The notes: generated by a model from the sequence alone, not told the origin. Shown: positions 53,444 to 63,496, numbered from the stretch's first letter. The stretch is 64,000 nt of DNA from Planctomycetota bacterium (GCA_024277285.1 JAJRVM010000083.1:1-64000), one strand, 5' to 3'. Numbers and translations are program-made.

Positions 53444-55862
53444 GTTTCGTCAAACCGAACGGCAGTAGAAATCTTCGCGCAGACGGAACGCCGCTCACAC
53501 TCGCGTCGGATACCCGAGCCACGCGCCAATACACCACGGAAGCTATCACGTAGAGCGACAAGGCAATGACCACCGTCCAAGTGTAGCCGATGCGGATGCC
53601 GAGATAGAACGACCAGACAGTGGCCAGCGAACCCGCGACCGAATTAACTGCGAACAGATGCGGGATTCGTCCGCGCAGCGACCAACGCCGCGCTAGCATC
53701 AAACCGTTGGGAAAATAGATCCCCATATTTATCCCAACAATGAACACGGCGCTCGAGGCAACAACATTCGACGCAACCGTCCCCAGGCCCAACGGCAGGA
53801 CCCAAGCCGGTACCCACAACGCCATCAGCAATACCGGAAACAACACAATCGTCGCAAACAAAGGAGGCACGTGTTTCGCAGCGAGTCCGCCGATTCCCGA
53901 CCCCATCAGCAACACACCAAGGACCAGTACCAGCGACGTCGAGGGAGACAGGAAGACTCCCTGATAGGCTTGGATCAACATGATTTCGACGAAGAAATAG
54001 GCGCCGCCAATGGCACCATTATAGACCACCAGCAGCGAGACCTGTCGGCGCCGACGCGCGCCCCGCACGGCCCCGATCGTGATGAACGACCCGAGCAGCA
54101 GACAGACTCCCGAGGTCACCCATACCAACCGCTCGATATCTGGCATCGAGTGCGTCGAACATGATGGGAAGGGCCGATCGTTGGTAACCAACGATGCGTC
54201 GAAATCGGGATCAAGCTGCGTGAAGTCACCAGACTCGATCATGTCGAAGAACGGGCCAAATCGTTTGCCCTGGAACTTGCCGTTCAAGTATGCGGCGTGA
54301 GGCCGTTGTGTTCTGAGAAAATGAACCGGCTGCTGATGCTCATCCCATTGAACCACCCAATCGAGATCGTACCACTCCGAAAGGTCTCGCCGGCGTTGTC
54401 CTTGGAACGGCTTGAGCGACACGACCATGCCGACATAGTACATATCAGAGCCCGTCTTGATACCGGTTCCACCCTTGGCGAAAAACCGATTTGACATGAA
54501 CTCCCAAATAAAGAAATGCTCTGCCGGATTTTCGATCCCCCGACGTCTCAAGCAGTCGCACAGCGTGAGGATCATTCGCTTCACACCCAACTCTCCTCTC
54601 CACGTGTCGGGCCGTTCCTCGAACAGCAAGTAGCCGTCATCGGTCAGGCGGTCGAAGTAGAGGTCGTAGTTCTCGCGCGTGTGCAGAAAATCGGGTGGCC
54701 CCAACGCACCAATCCACCGTGACGAGTGAGTGTTAACGAGCGTAATGATGTCGTATCTCTTCTCCGTGCGTTGCAGGATTGACAGGGCATTGCCTCGGCG
54801 CACACCCAACCCTTCGTAGACACGGCCGCTCCGCTCAAGAAAATCGTGTTGCATCATTTGCAAAATGCCGGGATTCACTTCGACCGCGTCAATATGATCG
54901 AGTGGTGTAATTTCACGCAAGGTCTTGAGGATCCCATCAGCAGCCGCGCCAATCACGAAGACGCGAGGTTCAGGCACCAGGCCATAGACAACTCGACGAT
55001 CGGCCGAGGGGAAACGCAACTGGTGCGGCTTGGCATATTCCAGATAGTCCAAAGGCGGATTGTCGAAGAAGTTGTCATTGAAGAAACCATCGTAGGTCAC
55101 ATAAGTGCGATTCCCCTTCGGCATAGCATCGATTCGGCCCAGGAGGCTGTCGTAGGTCTTTGTGATCGACATTCGACTCGGGCGGCGCAACACACTTTGA
55201 GCAGGAACGTTCGGTGCATTTGGGTTCACGACACGCACAATGTTCAACGCGTCCGTGGTGATTTGCTGGTACAACAGCGCACCCCCAACGGCACTCAGGA
55301 GCAACAACCAGACACAATCCGAAAACCGCCGCCACGGCCCAAAGCAGGGCACGAGTCCTGTCCAGAGAGCACCTGCCAGCGGAACCGTGGTTACCAACGC
55401 CAAAAAGATCCCCTCCGACCCCAAGTGCGAGTAGACGAAAACACTCAGGCCAACTGCGGCACCCGCTCCCAACATGTCGAAAAAATAGATCCCTGACGAT
55501 TCGTTGCGTGCAAAAGCGCGCGCGATAAACGTGCTGGGGAAGACAAAAACCGCGGCAACCGCCGGCAGCAGCAACAGCAGGTGTGGTTGCCGCAACAACA
55601 CGAATGCAGCCACATACAGACAAATCGCCGTACCGCCACAACACCAACCGAAGATATCCGCTTCCCGGCACCGCAAACGACTGGCCAATAACGCTCCCAA
55701 ACCGATCCCGGCAACGGCACAACCGATGATCGTCACGGCGAGCACATAGTCGACCACAAACCGAGTTACATGGAACAGCACGGTCTCGGCAAGCAATACG
55801 ACGCCGGCAAGAAAGAAAACAGCTATATGATTGGGCTTTGGCGTGAACCGTGTCAAATCCAT
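53436..55862 (-). CDS. Membrane protein with spermidine-synthase-like domain
   Basis: 808 aa. GAGGA is 8 nt before the ATG at 55862; an ATG at 55883 is possible. Seven or so helices (HIAVFFLAGVVLLAETVLF...) precede a soluble Rossmann part (RVFVIGAAADGILKTL, HIDAVEVNPGILQMM) similar to polyamine aminopropyltransferases, then further helices to the C terminus. It belongs to the large planctomycete group of MFS-like/spermidine-synthase fusions. The glycine motif is atypical (IGAAADG), and no evidence shows polyamine synthesis. It is 41 bp downstream of the zinc-ribbon gene and probably in one operon with it. Confidence 0.85.
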   Translation of the reverse strand: MDLTRFTPKPNHIAVFFLAGVVLLAETVLFHVTRFVVDYVLAVTIIGCAVAGIGLGALLASRLRCREADIFGWCCGGTAICLYVAAFVLLRQPHLLLLLPAVAAVFVFPSTFIARAFARNESSGIYFFDMLGAGAAVGLSVFVYSHLGSEGIFLALVTTVPLAGALWTGLVPCFGPWRRFSDCVWLLLLSAVGGALLYQQITTDALNIVRVVNPNAPNVPAQSVLRRPSRMSITKTYDSLLGRIDAMPKGNRTYVTYDGFFNDNFFDNPPLDYLEYAKPHQLRFPSADRRVVYGLVPEPRVFVIGAAADGILKTLREITPLDHIDAVEVNPGILQMMQHDFLERSGRVYEGLGVRRGNALSILQRTEKRYDIITLVNTHSSRWIGALGPPDFLHTRENYDLYFDRLTDDGYLLFEERPDTWRGELGVKRMILTLCDCLRRRGIENPAEHFFIWEFMSNRFFAKGGTGIKTGSDMYYVGMVVSLKPFQGQRRRDLSEWYDLDWVVQWDEHQQPVHFLRTQRPHAAYLNGKFQGKRFGPFFDMIESGDFTQLDPDFDASLVTNDRPFPSCSTHSMPDIERLVWVTSGVCLLLGSFITIGAVRGARRRRQVSLLVVYNGAIGGAYFFVEIMLIQAYQGVFLSPSTSLVLVLGVLLMGSGIGGLAAKHVPPLFATIVLFPVLLMALWVPAWVLPLGLGTVASNVVASSAVFIVGINMGIYFPNGLMLARRWSLRGRIPHLFAVNSVAGSLATVWSFYLGIRIGYTWTVVIALSLYVIASVVYWRVARVSDASVSGVPSARRFLLPFGLTKRQ

Positions 55863-55903
55863 TTCCCGCTTCCTCACATCCATTTCCCCGCAGCCCAACC
55901 GAC

Positions 55904-56875
55904 CTACTCGCGACCGCCGATCGACAGCAGCTTTTTGATCACGTAGCCCACACCCAATCCGGGCAAGCTGGCCAGCATCTGGACCACCGTAAGCTCAACT
56001 GTATAGACCACCTCGCGCGGCAACGTGTAGTAGTAGACGGCCAACAACCCCAAGGGACCGGCCACCACACCACCAATGATCCCCGCAGCAATCGGGCGAG
56101 GGCAGATGAGCGCCCCGCCAATCATCCCGCCAACCACCGAACATGCCAGCGCGATCGGAAAACCGATGGACAACCCCAACCCGAACCCGCTCATCTCCAG
56201 ACCCGGCACTCCACAGAGAACCGCAAAGACGACATAGCCGATGCCATTGCCATCTTCCCGGTCCGCCGAACCACGGACTTTGCTCGACAACCGGCCGCGA
56301 GCGTGTGCCTTACGGCCTTGGGGTTCGAGTGCCGCCGTCTCCACGCGCTCGCTTCCCTCATCCGACACGGTCGGTTCGAGCGGCTGCAACCTGACGTTTT
56401 CACCCAGATCGTCATCGGTCAGTCCATCGAACAACGACGATGCGCCGTCCGAGCCCGGGGCTGCCTGCCGCGTGCTTGGCGCCTGCGGAGCGGGCGAAGC
56501 AGCTGCTGGCGTTTGAGATACTGGCTCGGTCGCCGACGTTACTCCGTCCTGTTGCGCCGCCATAGCCTGCCTGCGTCCGACTTGAAACGTCTTGCCGCAC
56601 GGACAGCGCACGGTCTTGCCGCGATAGGCCAACGGCACGATTCGACGTACTCCACAAGAAGGACAACCGATCAGGATTCTTGTCTCGTCAAGTGAACTGG
56701 CAGCCGGCTGCGACGAGAGTTCGGAGAGCTTTTCTGGCATAGCATCAGCCGCAAGTCGCGGGTCGGCCGGAATCGCCATCAACACTCCGCATTTGCAGTG
56801 TACCTGCCGGCCAGCCATTTTCCCCAACACCGTGTGCTGAACACCACAGCTTGGACAACGAAACGATATAGGCAT
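55904..56875 (-). CDS. Zinc-ribbon membrane protein of unknown function
   Basis: 323 aa. GGAGG lies upstream of the ATG at 56875. Two zinc ribbons are at the N terminus: FRCPSCGVQH with HCKCG, and IGCPSCGVRR with RCPCGK. A disordered alanine-, proline- and glutamine-rich linker follows, then three or four helices (GYVVFAVLCGVPGLEMSG, PIALACSVVGGMIGGALIC). Such proteins are common in planctomycetes, with no known role. It is the first gene of a two-gene minus-strand unit with the spermidine-synthase-like gene. Confidence 0.8.
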   Translation of the reverse strand: MPISFRCPSCGVQHTVLGKMAGRQVHCKCGVLMAIPADPRLAADAMPEKLSELSSQPAASSLDETRILIGCPSCGVRRIVPLAYRGKTVRCPCGKTFQVGRRQAMAAQQDGVTSATEPVSQTPAAASPAPQAPSTRQAAPGSDGASSLFDGLTDDDLGENVRLQPLEPTVSDEGSERVETAALEPQGRKAHARGRLSSKVRGSADREDGNGIGYVVFAVLCGVPGLEMSGFGLGLSIGFPIALACSVVGGMIGGALICPRPIAAGIIGGVVAGPLGLLAVYYYTLPREVVYTVELTVVQMLASLPGLGVGYVIKKLLSIGGRE

Positions 56876-57065
56876 AGTCTGCAAGCTCCTCCGTCCCCTG
56901 AGCTCGTGCCGTTGCACGAGCCACCAAAGCCTGAACGTATGGTATCATGGTCGTCCAGAACGCAAAAGAAGAAATCAGACAAACCGTGGCTTGAGTGCGA
57001 GTGGCCGCTTCCACTTTGTTATCGGCACACCGAGCAAGCGGGCACCGGTATTCCGGAGTGGTTAA

Positions 57066-59825
57066 ATGAACAAAACACGCGAAATAGCACGTCTTTTCGC
57101 CCTGCTTACCACCTACCTGCTGATCAACATCCCAGGAAATACGACCCTGCCCGCACTGGGCCAAACACTGGGCCAAACACTGGGCCAAACACGGTACCAG
57201 GAACAGTGGCTCCAATTGAAGTACGATGCACGCCACAGTGGAAACGTGCCAGACCGACAGGTGGCAACACCGCTGGGCCTTGTCGCCGCTGTGCCATTGG
57301 GAGACGCGATCTTCACTTCTCCCGTGGTCAGCCAGGAACACGTCTACGCCGTCGACGGATCGGGAGAAGTCTTTTGCCTTGACAAGGAATCACTGACCGT
57401 GGTCTGGCGTAGGAAGACCGCGGGTGGGGCAGCCAACTGCAACAACGTCAGCTCGCCAGCGATTGCCGGCCCCTACCTGCACTTCGGCACGGCGGCCGGC
57501 TATTACTACGTGTTAGACCGAATGACGGGCGACACCATCAAGCGAATCGACTGTGGTGACCCGATCTTCAGCGCTCCCGTGGTCGTAGAGGACCGCGTCT
57601 ATTTCGCCACGCTAGGGTCGCAAGTCTATGCGTTAGAGGCCAACGGCAAAGTGGCCTGGACGTGGGACTTCGTCAAGGAAGTGATTGGCTTTGATGGGGA
57701 TCGGTGGAGCGGCGCGCAATGGTACCGCTTTCGCACGGGGCGCGTGAACTGGCGCGACCATTTCTGCTGCTCTCGTAACCTGGCTGCGTTTGGCAAGACG
57801 ATCGTCGTTCCCAGCGGCGGGCGTACTCTGTTTCTCGAAGACACGGGCTCGGCACCACGCGTGCGTGCGGTTGCGACAATCCCCGAATACGTTGGCAAGG
57901 AATACCCGGCAGCGTTTGGGCAGAGCATTGGCGAGGATGGCGCGGTCTACGTCCAATGGCATCGGCGCGACAATGCGGGACGCGTGGAAATCTTACGAAT
58001 CAACGAGGATGACATCGTGGCATCGTCGTTCGTACCAGGAACGGAAACGGCAATCAACTTGCACGGTCTGTTAAGCTTCGCCTCGGTGAGCGTTCGTGGC
58101 GAGGATGTCTACCGAGTACGGCCTGAAGAAGGTTGTGGTTTGATTCGCCACAAGGCGAATCGTGATGACGCAGTGTCGCTGCCCGTATTCCCCTCTATTT
58201 GCGCGCCAATATTATTGCGTAACCAGGTTGTGCATGGCGGACTTGACGGCAAGCTGTATGTTGCTGCATTGCCTAATGCCACCGCACCGGCAGAACATAC
58301 CGCATCCTGGTCTTTTGCAACGGCCTTTGGCAGTCCTATCACCGCACCGGCCGCCATTTGCGATGGACGGATCTATTTTGGTTGCGAAGACGGCTACCTT
58401 TACGTGCTAGGGCCTGACGGAAAAGCGCCGTTGCCAACACGTGACCTGGGACTCGCGAAGATCCGTTCGCCACTGGCCGGCGAGTACGCCGCTCCGAAGT
58501 ACGACTGGTACACGAACTATGGCGACATGGGTTGCACCAATGCCAACGAGCAGGGGATCGAACCGCCGGTTAAGATCAAGTGGATTCGGCGCGTGGAGGG
58601 AACGGTCAAGCACTTGCCGGTCTGCGGTGGCGGAAGGATGTACACGCATACAGCCGAAGGGCAAATCATCGCCGTCGAACAAGAGACGGGTCGGCTGTTA
58701 TGGCGCCGGTATTGGCCCGGCGTATATCTCTCGTTCACGTCGCCACTCTACTACAAGGAAAAACTGCTGGTGCCGCAAGCAGGACTCACGCGATCGCGCA
58801 TGCGCTGCCTGGACGCGGCAACCGGCAAGCTACTGTGGGAACGCCCCTTCACAGGCTCACCCAGCTGGAGCCGGCAATTTCCGCCGGTCGTGTACGGGAA
58901 CCCAGGGCACGATAATCTGGCAATCTATGCCTCCGGATCGGGGCGCTACGCTGCACAGGGTTCCGAGCGTGCTTACATATTCCGTGGCAAGCCTAACAAG
59001 ACGCCTGACGGTTCGGAAGTGATGAGCTTCCAATACACGCACGACAATCCATACTATCCCCACGACAACTTGCCCTATCTCTGGGCTTGGGATCTCGACA
59101 CCGGGAAACTCGTTTGGAAGAAGGATTTCGCCAAGTACGGCTCAGGTGGTAACGATTGTGGCATCGCCATGATGGATGGCAAGCTCTATTACTCGACCTT
59201 CTTCGGCTATGATGCCGAACGCCGCCGCCGGCGCGGCGTGCCACCAGGAACCAACGGGCTGACGGCCTGCATCGACCCGACCAACGGCGAGGTCGAATGG
59301 CTTACCACCGACTTCTACGTCACGGCTGGCTGTACCTTGACTGCCAAAGAGGGGCGACTCTACCTGGGCGGCTACAACGCCACACACAGCGCGGCCGGCG
59401 ACCGGCACATAGTCTGCCTAGACGCCCGCGACGGTTCGCTCATATGGCGTTCCGATCCGGTCAAGTCGGCAGTGAACGTAGTGACCGTGGGCAAGGACTT
59501 TGTCTTTTCGAATGCGATTCGCGCCGAGTGCCACATTTTCGATAAAGAAACCGGTAAGATTACCTACGATTTCGATCTCGACTATGCCTGCTGTCGCTTT
59601 ACATTGTCCGGCCATTACCTGCTCGGCGCGAACATGGACTTGCTCGACTTGAGCAACGGGCACAAACTGGTCGCCACCGGGCCGGCAATCGATTCGCGCG
59701 AATGCCTCGGGTCGAGCGTTTCAAACGGCCGCATGTTCTACACGTCGCAGGCGAGTGGCCTGCAAGCCAGCGCAGTGACGGGCACGGCCGCCAAGCAACT
59801 TCGGGCGCCCTGGGAAAGAAAGTAA
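57066..59825 (+). CDS. Large exported PQQ-like beta-propeller protein
   Basis: 919 aa. GGAG is about 7 nt before the ATG; a hydrophobic N terminus follows (LFALLTTYLLINIPG). The short repeat LGQT-LGQT-LGQT (residues 32-43) is encoded by three tandem copies of a 12-bp unit and ends in the mature region. Many blades of the PQQ_2 type follow (VYAVDGSGEVFCLDKES, VYFATLGSQVYALEANGK, GRLLWRRYW), enough for two propellers. It has neither a clear catalytic site nor a heme motif. It is divergent from the zinc-ribbon gene, with 190 bp between the starts. Confidence 0.87.
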   Translation: MNKTREIARLFALLTTYLLINIPGNTTLPALGQTLGQTLGQTRYQEQWLQLKYDARHSGNVPDRQVATPLGLVAAVPLGDAIFTSPVVSQEHVYAVDGSGEVFCLDKESLTVVWRRKTAGGAANCNNVSSPAIAGPYLHFGTAAGYYYVLDRMTGDTIKRIDCGDPIFSAPVVVEDRVYFATLGSQVYALEANGKVAWTWDFVKEVIGFDGDRWSGAQWYRFRTGRVNWRDHFCCSRNLAAFGKTIVVPSGGRTLFLEDTGSAPRVRAVATIPEYVGKEYPAAFGQSIGEDGAVYVQWHRRDNAGRVEILRINEDDIVASSFVPGTETAINLHGLLSFASVSVRGEDVYRVRPEEGCGLIRHKANRDDAVSLPVFPSICAPILLRNQVVHGGLDGKLYVAALPNATAPAEHTASWSFATAFGSPITAPAAICDGRIYFGCEDGYLYVLGPDGKAPLPTRDLGLAKIRSPLAGEYAAPKYDWYTNYGDMGCTNANEQGIEPPVKIKWIRRVEGTVKHLPVCGGGRMYTHTAEGQIIAVEQETGRLLWRRYWPGVYLSFTSPLYYKEKLLVPQAGLTRSRMRCLDAATGKLLWERPFTGSPSWSRQFPPVVYGNPGHDNLAIYASGSGRYAAQGSERAYIFRGKPNKTPDGSEVMSFQYTHDNPYYPHDNLPYLWAWDLDTGKLVWKKDFAKYGSGGNDCGIAMMDGKLYYSTFFGYDAERRRRRGVPPGTNGLTACIDPTNGEVEWLTTDFYVTAGCTLTAKEGRLYLGGYNATHSAAGDRHIVCLDARDGSLIWRSDPVKSAVNVVTVGKDFVFSNAIRAECHIFDKETGKITYDFDLDYACCRFTLSGHYLLGANMDLLDLSNGHKLVATGPAIDSRECLGSSVSNGRMFYTSQASGLQASAVTGTAAKQLRAPWERK

Positions 59826-59990
59826 ACAAGGCTTGTCGTAACTTGAAGTAGCGTTTGATGTGGATAGGCTCATATAAGGTCGTCCCTTCGGGACTGGAAA
59901 AAAAGCAGACACGGGGCAACTCCTGAAATGGCGCTGTAACCGTTTACCCAAATGGAGTTGAACGCGCATTGAGGTTTGGTTGGCTGTGGA

Positions 59991-60022
59991 TCGCCCCCCA
60001 CCGCCTTGTGCGGTGGGTGAAG
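59991..60022 (-). repeat. 32-bp repeat, inverted twin of 161-192
   Basis: It is the exact reverse complement of 161-192 and carries the hairpin CCCACCGC / GCGGTGGG. Confidence 0.85.
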
Positions 60023-60050
60023 AAGTTTATTGGGCTAGAATCGACGCCAC

Positions 60051-60093
60051 CCCCTCTCTCTTCCACCGCCTTCGGCGGTGGAAGAGAGAGGGG
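60051..60093. repeat. Perfect 20-bp hairpin, loop TTC
   Basis: Positions 60051-60070 pair fully with 60074-60093. The inner stem CCACCGCC-TTC-GGCGGTGG and the outer pyrimidine/purine arms have the same plan as 68-112. Confidence 0.85.
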
Positions 60094-60505
60094 AGTTATT
60101 GGGATCGGCGTCTTAGCTGGAAAAACTCGTTCACGTACGGGGCAAGCCCGTAGGGGTCCCTGACTTAGTCAAACGCTGCAATCGGCTAAACAGATACCTG
60201 CGTTGATTAGCGGTCCCCTTCCAGAATGTGCCGCAGTTCGCTCACAATCGAAGCAGCAGTGTCACGTTACCGCGAATATCCAAATCCTTCTTGACCTCAG
60301 CGTCCCCGGTGCCTCATAATTAGTGCAACGCTGTGTTTGGTGCTCACGGCGACCCGCCCACGAGATCGCGCACGCGGGAGTGCGTGATCCTTCCTTCCTT
60401 TTTTAATCGTGTCGAGCGACCGATGGGAGCGAGCCATTCGCATCCGAACGGTAGCTCGCTTTGGCTGGCGGTCCTGCCGCCTTATGCAAAATGCGGAGTT
60501 GAATC

Positions 60506-61615
60506 ATGGCCGAGAATCGAGTTACACGGCGCGTCTTTGTAAAAACGGGCATGGCTGCCGCCACCGCAGTTTCGGTGGGAGCCGCTGCGACCAGCTCGTT
60601 CGCCATGAAGGAGATTCCAGACGAAGTGAAGCGCACACGCAGCTTCAATCCGGAGATGGAGTACCGACGGCTGGGCAAGACCGGTCTGTGGGTTTCCGCG
60701 GTCTGCTTGGGTGGACACTGGAAACGCGTTGACAAGGTGATTGGCGCCGCTGCAGAGATTAACCCCTACGAAGGCCCCGACAAGAAAGAGGATTTGGGAG
60801 CGTTTTTGAAGAACCGCAGCGAAGTGGTCAATCGATGCATCGAAGTCGGCATCAACTGCATTGACTTCGCTGGCAATGCAGAACCTGAAACCTACTGCCG
60901 AGTGCTGCGTGGAAAACGGGACCAAGTCTACATATGTTATTCACATCCGGCTAGTGAACTGCGTGTACCGGAAAACCGCAGTGCCAAACGGTTGCTTGAG
61001 CTGTTCGAGGCAGGGCTTAAACGATGCGGTATCGAATACGCCGATGTCTGGCGACTGATGGCGCTTGAACGCGGTGGGCGACACAGCCAGGCGGATGTGG
61101 ACGCGATGATCGAAGCGCTGGCCACTGCCAAGAAAAAGGGACTCTGCCGATTCACCGGCTTCTCCACTCACGATCGACGTTGGGCCAAGAAACTGATCGA
61201 AACCTACCCCGATCAGCTCCAGGTGCTCTGCACGCCTTACACCGCCAAGACCAAGGAATTGCCCCAGGGAAGCATCTTCGAAGCGATTCGCAAGTATGAC
61301 GTCGGCGTGTTTGGGATCAAACCGTTTTCAAGCAATGCACTCTTCGAAGGCGATGGGTCCCCCGACCACCCCAGCGCCGAACAAGACGATCGCCGCGCTC
61401 GACAGACGCTTCGCTACATCTTGGCCAACTCAGCGATCACCGCCCCTATCCCCGGCTTGATCAGCACCCACCAGGTCGACAATGTGGCCGCAGCTATCAA
61501 AGAACCACGTGCACTTCGGCCCGATGAACAGGCTGAATTGAGCCAAGTGACCGAAGACATGTGGTCGCGACTGCCGGCCGACTATCAATGGCTCAAAGAG
61601 TGGGAGTACGTTTAA
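60506..61615 (+). CDS. Aldo/keto-reductase-like protein, TAT-exported
   Basis: 369 aa. GGAG lies 8 nt before the ATG. Twin-arginine motif TRRVFVKTG and an alanine-rich stretch lead to secretion. The barrel opens MEYRRLGKTGLWVSAVCLGG, typical of the family, and CIDFAG holds the conserved aspartate. In the strand that should carry the catalytic lysine the sequence reads VYICYSHPAS, so that lysine seems absent. PIPGLISTHQVDNVAAA gives the usual C-terminal cofactor region. Many planctomycete members of this exported branch lack a proven reaction. Confidence 0.85.
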   Translation: MAENRVTRRVFVKTGMAAATAVSVGAAATSSFAMKEIPDEVKRTRSFNPEMEYRRLGKTGLWVSAVCLGGHWKRVDKVIGAAAEINPYEGPDKKEDLGAFLKNRSEVVNRCIEVGINCIDFAGNAEPETYCRVLRGKRDQVYICYSHPASELRVPENRSAKRLLELFEAGLKRCGIEYADVWRLMALERGGRHSQADVDAMIEALATAKKKGLCRFTGFSTHDRRWAKKLIETYPDQLQVLCTPYTAKTKELPQGSIFEAIRKYDVGVFGIKPFSSNALFEGDGSPDHPSAEQDDRRARQTLRYILANSAITAPIPGLISTHQVDNVAAAIKEPRALRPDEQAELSQVTEDMWSRLPADYQWLKEWEYV

Positions 61616-61833
61616 CCCTGGCCGCAACGAGCCACTCCTTGCCATGCATTGGGCGTGCGTGGCAAAAGATAGATAGCCCCAATTTGAAACCGCGTTCCGC
61701 GCCGGTCGAACCCGGATTCGCCGCCACATTGCTTATTGCTCTCTTGATGCACGCACCTGAACGGTGCTCTTCTAAATGGCCCCCAGTTTGATTGACACCT
61801 TATTGATCTGCCACACCACGACATGAGAGTCCC

Positions 61834-62508
61834 ATGAATTTCCAACGCTTCCTGGCAACTCTGCTGACACTGTTCTTGATAGCGAATGTGATCGGCATAT
61901 GTTTCGAGCGAAGAGCCGCGGGCGGCGACGCGAAGAAATCCGTAACGCCCGCAGCGGCTTCCAAAGCACCCGAATTATCGCAAGCTCAACGTGCCAAACT
62001 GGAAAAAGAACAACGCAACGCTTGGCGCAAGAATATCGCCGAGTGGAAAGAATGGGAGCCGGGTGAACCGGCCGACAATTCTTTCTGTAGCGTCTGTCAT
62101 TCGAATCTGGATGACGAGAAACTCGTAACGACTCACATGCCCGAAGGAGTCGGGTGCGAGACATGCCACGGCATCTCCGACAAGCATAGTGAAGATGAAG
62201 ATAGCCTGGTCCCTCCCGACGTGATCTTCGCCAAATCACGAATCGTATTGTTTTGCACGCAGTGCCACAAGAAGGACGACCTGATCGAAGCCGACAGCGA
62301 TCACAAGAAGCTGTTTGATGCGATGAAGGCGTCGCTCGCCCCGGCAACGCAGCCCAAGGCGGACGAAAAGCCCACGAAGATTTGCACCGACTGTCATGAC
62401 TTCAAGCACGTGATCAAGAACCGCACCCGGCGCTGGAACAAGGAAACTCGCAAGCTTCAGTGGTACGACGGCGTCCGGATGATGCAGTCGCGCGACAAAG
62501 ATAAATGA
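61834..62508 (+). CDS. Tetraheme cytochrome c, exported
   Basis: 224 aa. N-terminal signal (FLATLLTLFLIANVIGICF). Four heme-attachment sites are present: CSVCHS, CETCHG, CTQCHK and CTDCHD, with extra histidines available as distal ligands (KLVTTHMPEGVG, DCHDFKHV). It resembles small NapC/NirT- or c554-like electron carriers in the periplasm but has no strong family match. The ribosome site is weak. Upstream is an aldo/keto-reductase-like gene on the same strand 218 bp away. A partner oxidoreductase is not obvious nearby. Confidence 0.88.
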   Translation: MNFQRFLATLLTLFLIANVIGICFERRAAGGDAKKSVTPAAASKAPELSQAQRAKLEKEQRNAWRKNIAEWKEWEPGEPADNSFCSVCHSNLDDEKLVTTHMPEGVGCETCHGISDKHSEDEDSLVPPDVIFAKSRIVLFCTQCHKKDDLIEADSDHKKLFDAMKASLAPATQPKADEKPTKICTDCHDFKHVIKNRTRRWNKETRKLQWYDGVRMMQSRDKDK

Positions 62509-62809
62509 CGCAGAGTGGAACGCCGCTCCGCGTCGTTCGCGCAACCGAAAACGCCACTACTCGTATCGCCTGATGAAAACGGGCTACCGTTCACGAGAAT
62601 GAAGACACACACAGCGCATCGCTGAGGCGAATCGCTTATCAACACCTAGGAGACGTAAACACAAATGCTCTCCGCCGGGCTTGTCCCGGTCGGGAGCACG
62701 ACTGGTCGGCTACAGCAGCGCGCCTCTTATCGCTCGTCGGTCGAACAAGAGATTTTCCATCGAGTGCCGCGTTGAGACCGAATCCATAGGTGGTTTCTCT
62801 AGTAGCCAT
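62509..62809. other. Intergenic with family P repeat
   Basis: The family P copy at 62667-62787 fills a third of the gap. No gene is seen in the rest. Confidence 0.6.
62667..62787 (+). repeat. Family P repeat, full-length copy
   Basis: GCTCTCCGCCGGGCTTGTCC, then GGGAGCACGACTGGTCGGCTAC, then TCGTCGGTCGAAC and GAGACCGAATCC. Its order of blocks equals the 16168 copy. Confidence 0.8.
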
Positions 62810-63406
62810 TCACGGCACGGAGTGTCGTGCCACACTATTTAGCTTGGCCTCAAGTGCTTCAAGTAGCCCCTCTTGCTGGCTCTCCGCATCGGCGCGAAAC
62901 AACTGCTTACCGGCGGTGTCATAGATGAAGAGAGTGGGAGTGAGCGTCACTTCCTGTTGCTCCGCAAACCATGGGGCGCAATAGAGTGGAAAGCGGATGC
63001 GACGACCGGTCTGCTGATAGAATGCCTGCACGCTCTCTGGGGAATCGTCCATCCCCAACCCGACTACGGCAATACCACGCGCGCGCCATGCATCCAGTCG
63101 ATCGTTCAATTCGATCGCTTCGGTCATGCAAGGTCCACATGCTTCGGCAAAGACCTGAACGACGACGTGGTTGCCGCCACGCTTGGCAAGCAGCTCGGCG
63201 AAATCGCCCGCGGCCATAACCGTGCCGGGAGGCACCCGCTCTTGAGACACTGCAGCTGAAGAGTCCGTTTCCACGCCGTTGCCACCACTCGCTGGCGCGA
63301 TCGTTGTATTGGCTGTTGGCACGGCCGATCGCTCGCACCCAAACATGGCCACGACAACCACCGCAACAAAAGGTACAGCCAGACGCTGAATACTGGACAC
63401 AGCCAT
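62810..63406 (-). CDS. TlpA-like thioredoxin-fold lipoprotein
   Basis: 198 aa. The ATG at 63406 gives a hydrophobic N terminus ending in AMFGCERS, a lipobox-like site, so it is probably anchored to the membrane. The redox motif is EACGPCMTE (CxxC) at the start of a TlpA/ResA-type domain, with the cis-proline region VTLTPTLFIYD near the end. It would reduce or oxidise thiols outside the cytoplasm. It lies 90 bp downstream of the peroxiredoxin gene on the same strand and may accept or supply electrons for it. Confidence 0.88.
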   Translation of the reverse strand: MAVSSIQRLAVPFVAVVVVAMFGCERSAVPTANTTIAPASGGNGVETDSSAAVSQERVPPGTVMAAGDFAELLAKRGGNHVVVQVFAEACGPCMTEAIELNDRLDAWRARGIAVVGLGMDDSPESVQAFYQQTGRRIRFPLYCAPWFAEQQEVTLTPTLFIYDTAGKQLFRADAESQQEGLLEALEAKLNSVARHSVP

Positions 63407-63496
63407 TCTCGCTTTATGTCTGGACAAATCCCGCCGAACAGGTAGCCCGCCCGACGGGCTGAAGATGCTTTCCGGACCCTGCAACAACAGCTTCCA

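Larger units (their letters stand above)
59826..60505. other. 680-bp non-coding region of repeats
   Basis: It holds the small hairpin GTCCCTTCGGGAC (about 59882-59895), the 32-bp repeat 59991-60022, the long hairpin 60051-60093, and a CAGCGTTGATTAGCGG-type motif near 60196. No gene is supported. Confidence 0.6.

Noticed and set aside
59882..59905. GTCCCTTCGGGAC followed by an A-run as terminator of the propeller gene
   Set aside because: The run is A, not T, on the gene strand, and 60 bp after the stop.
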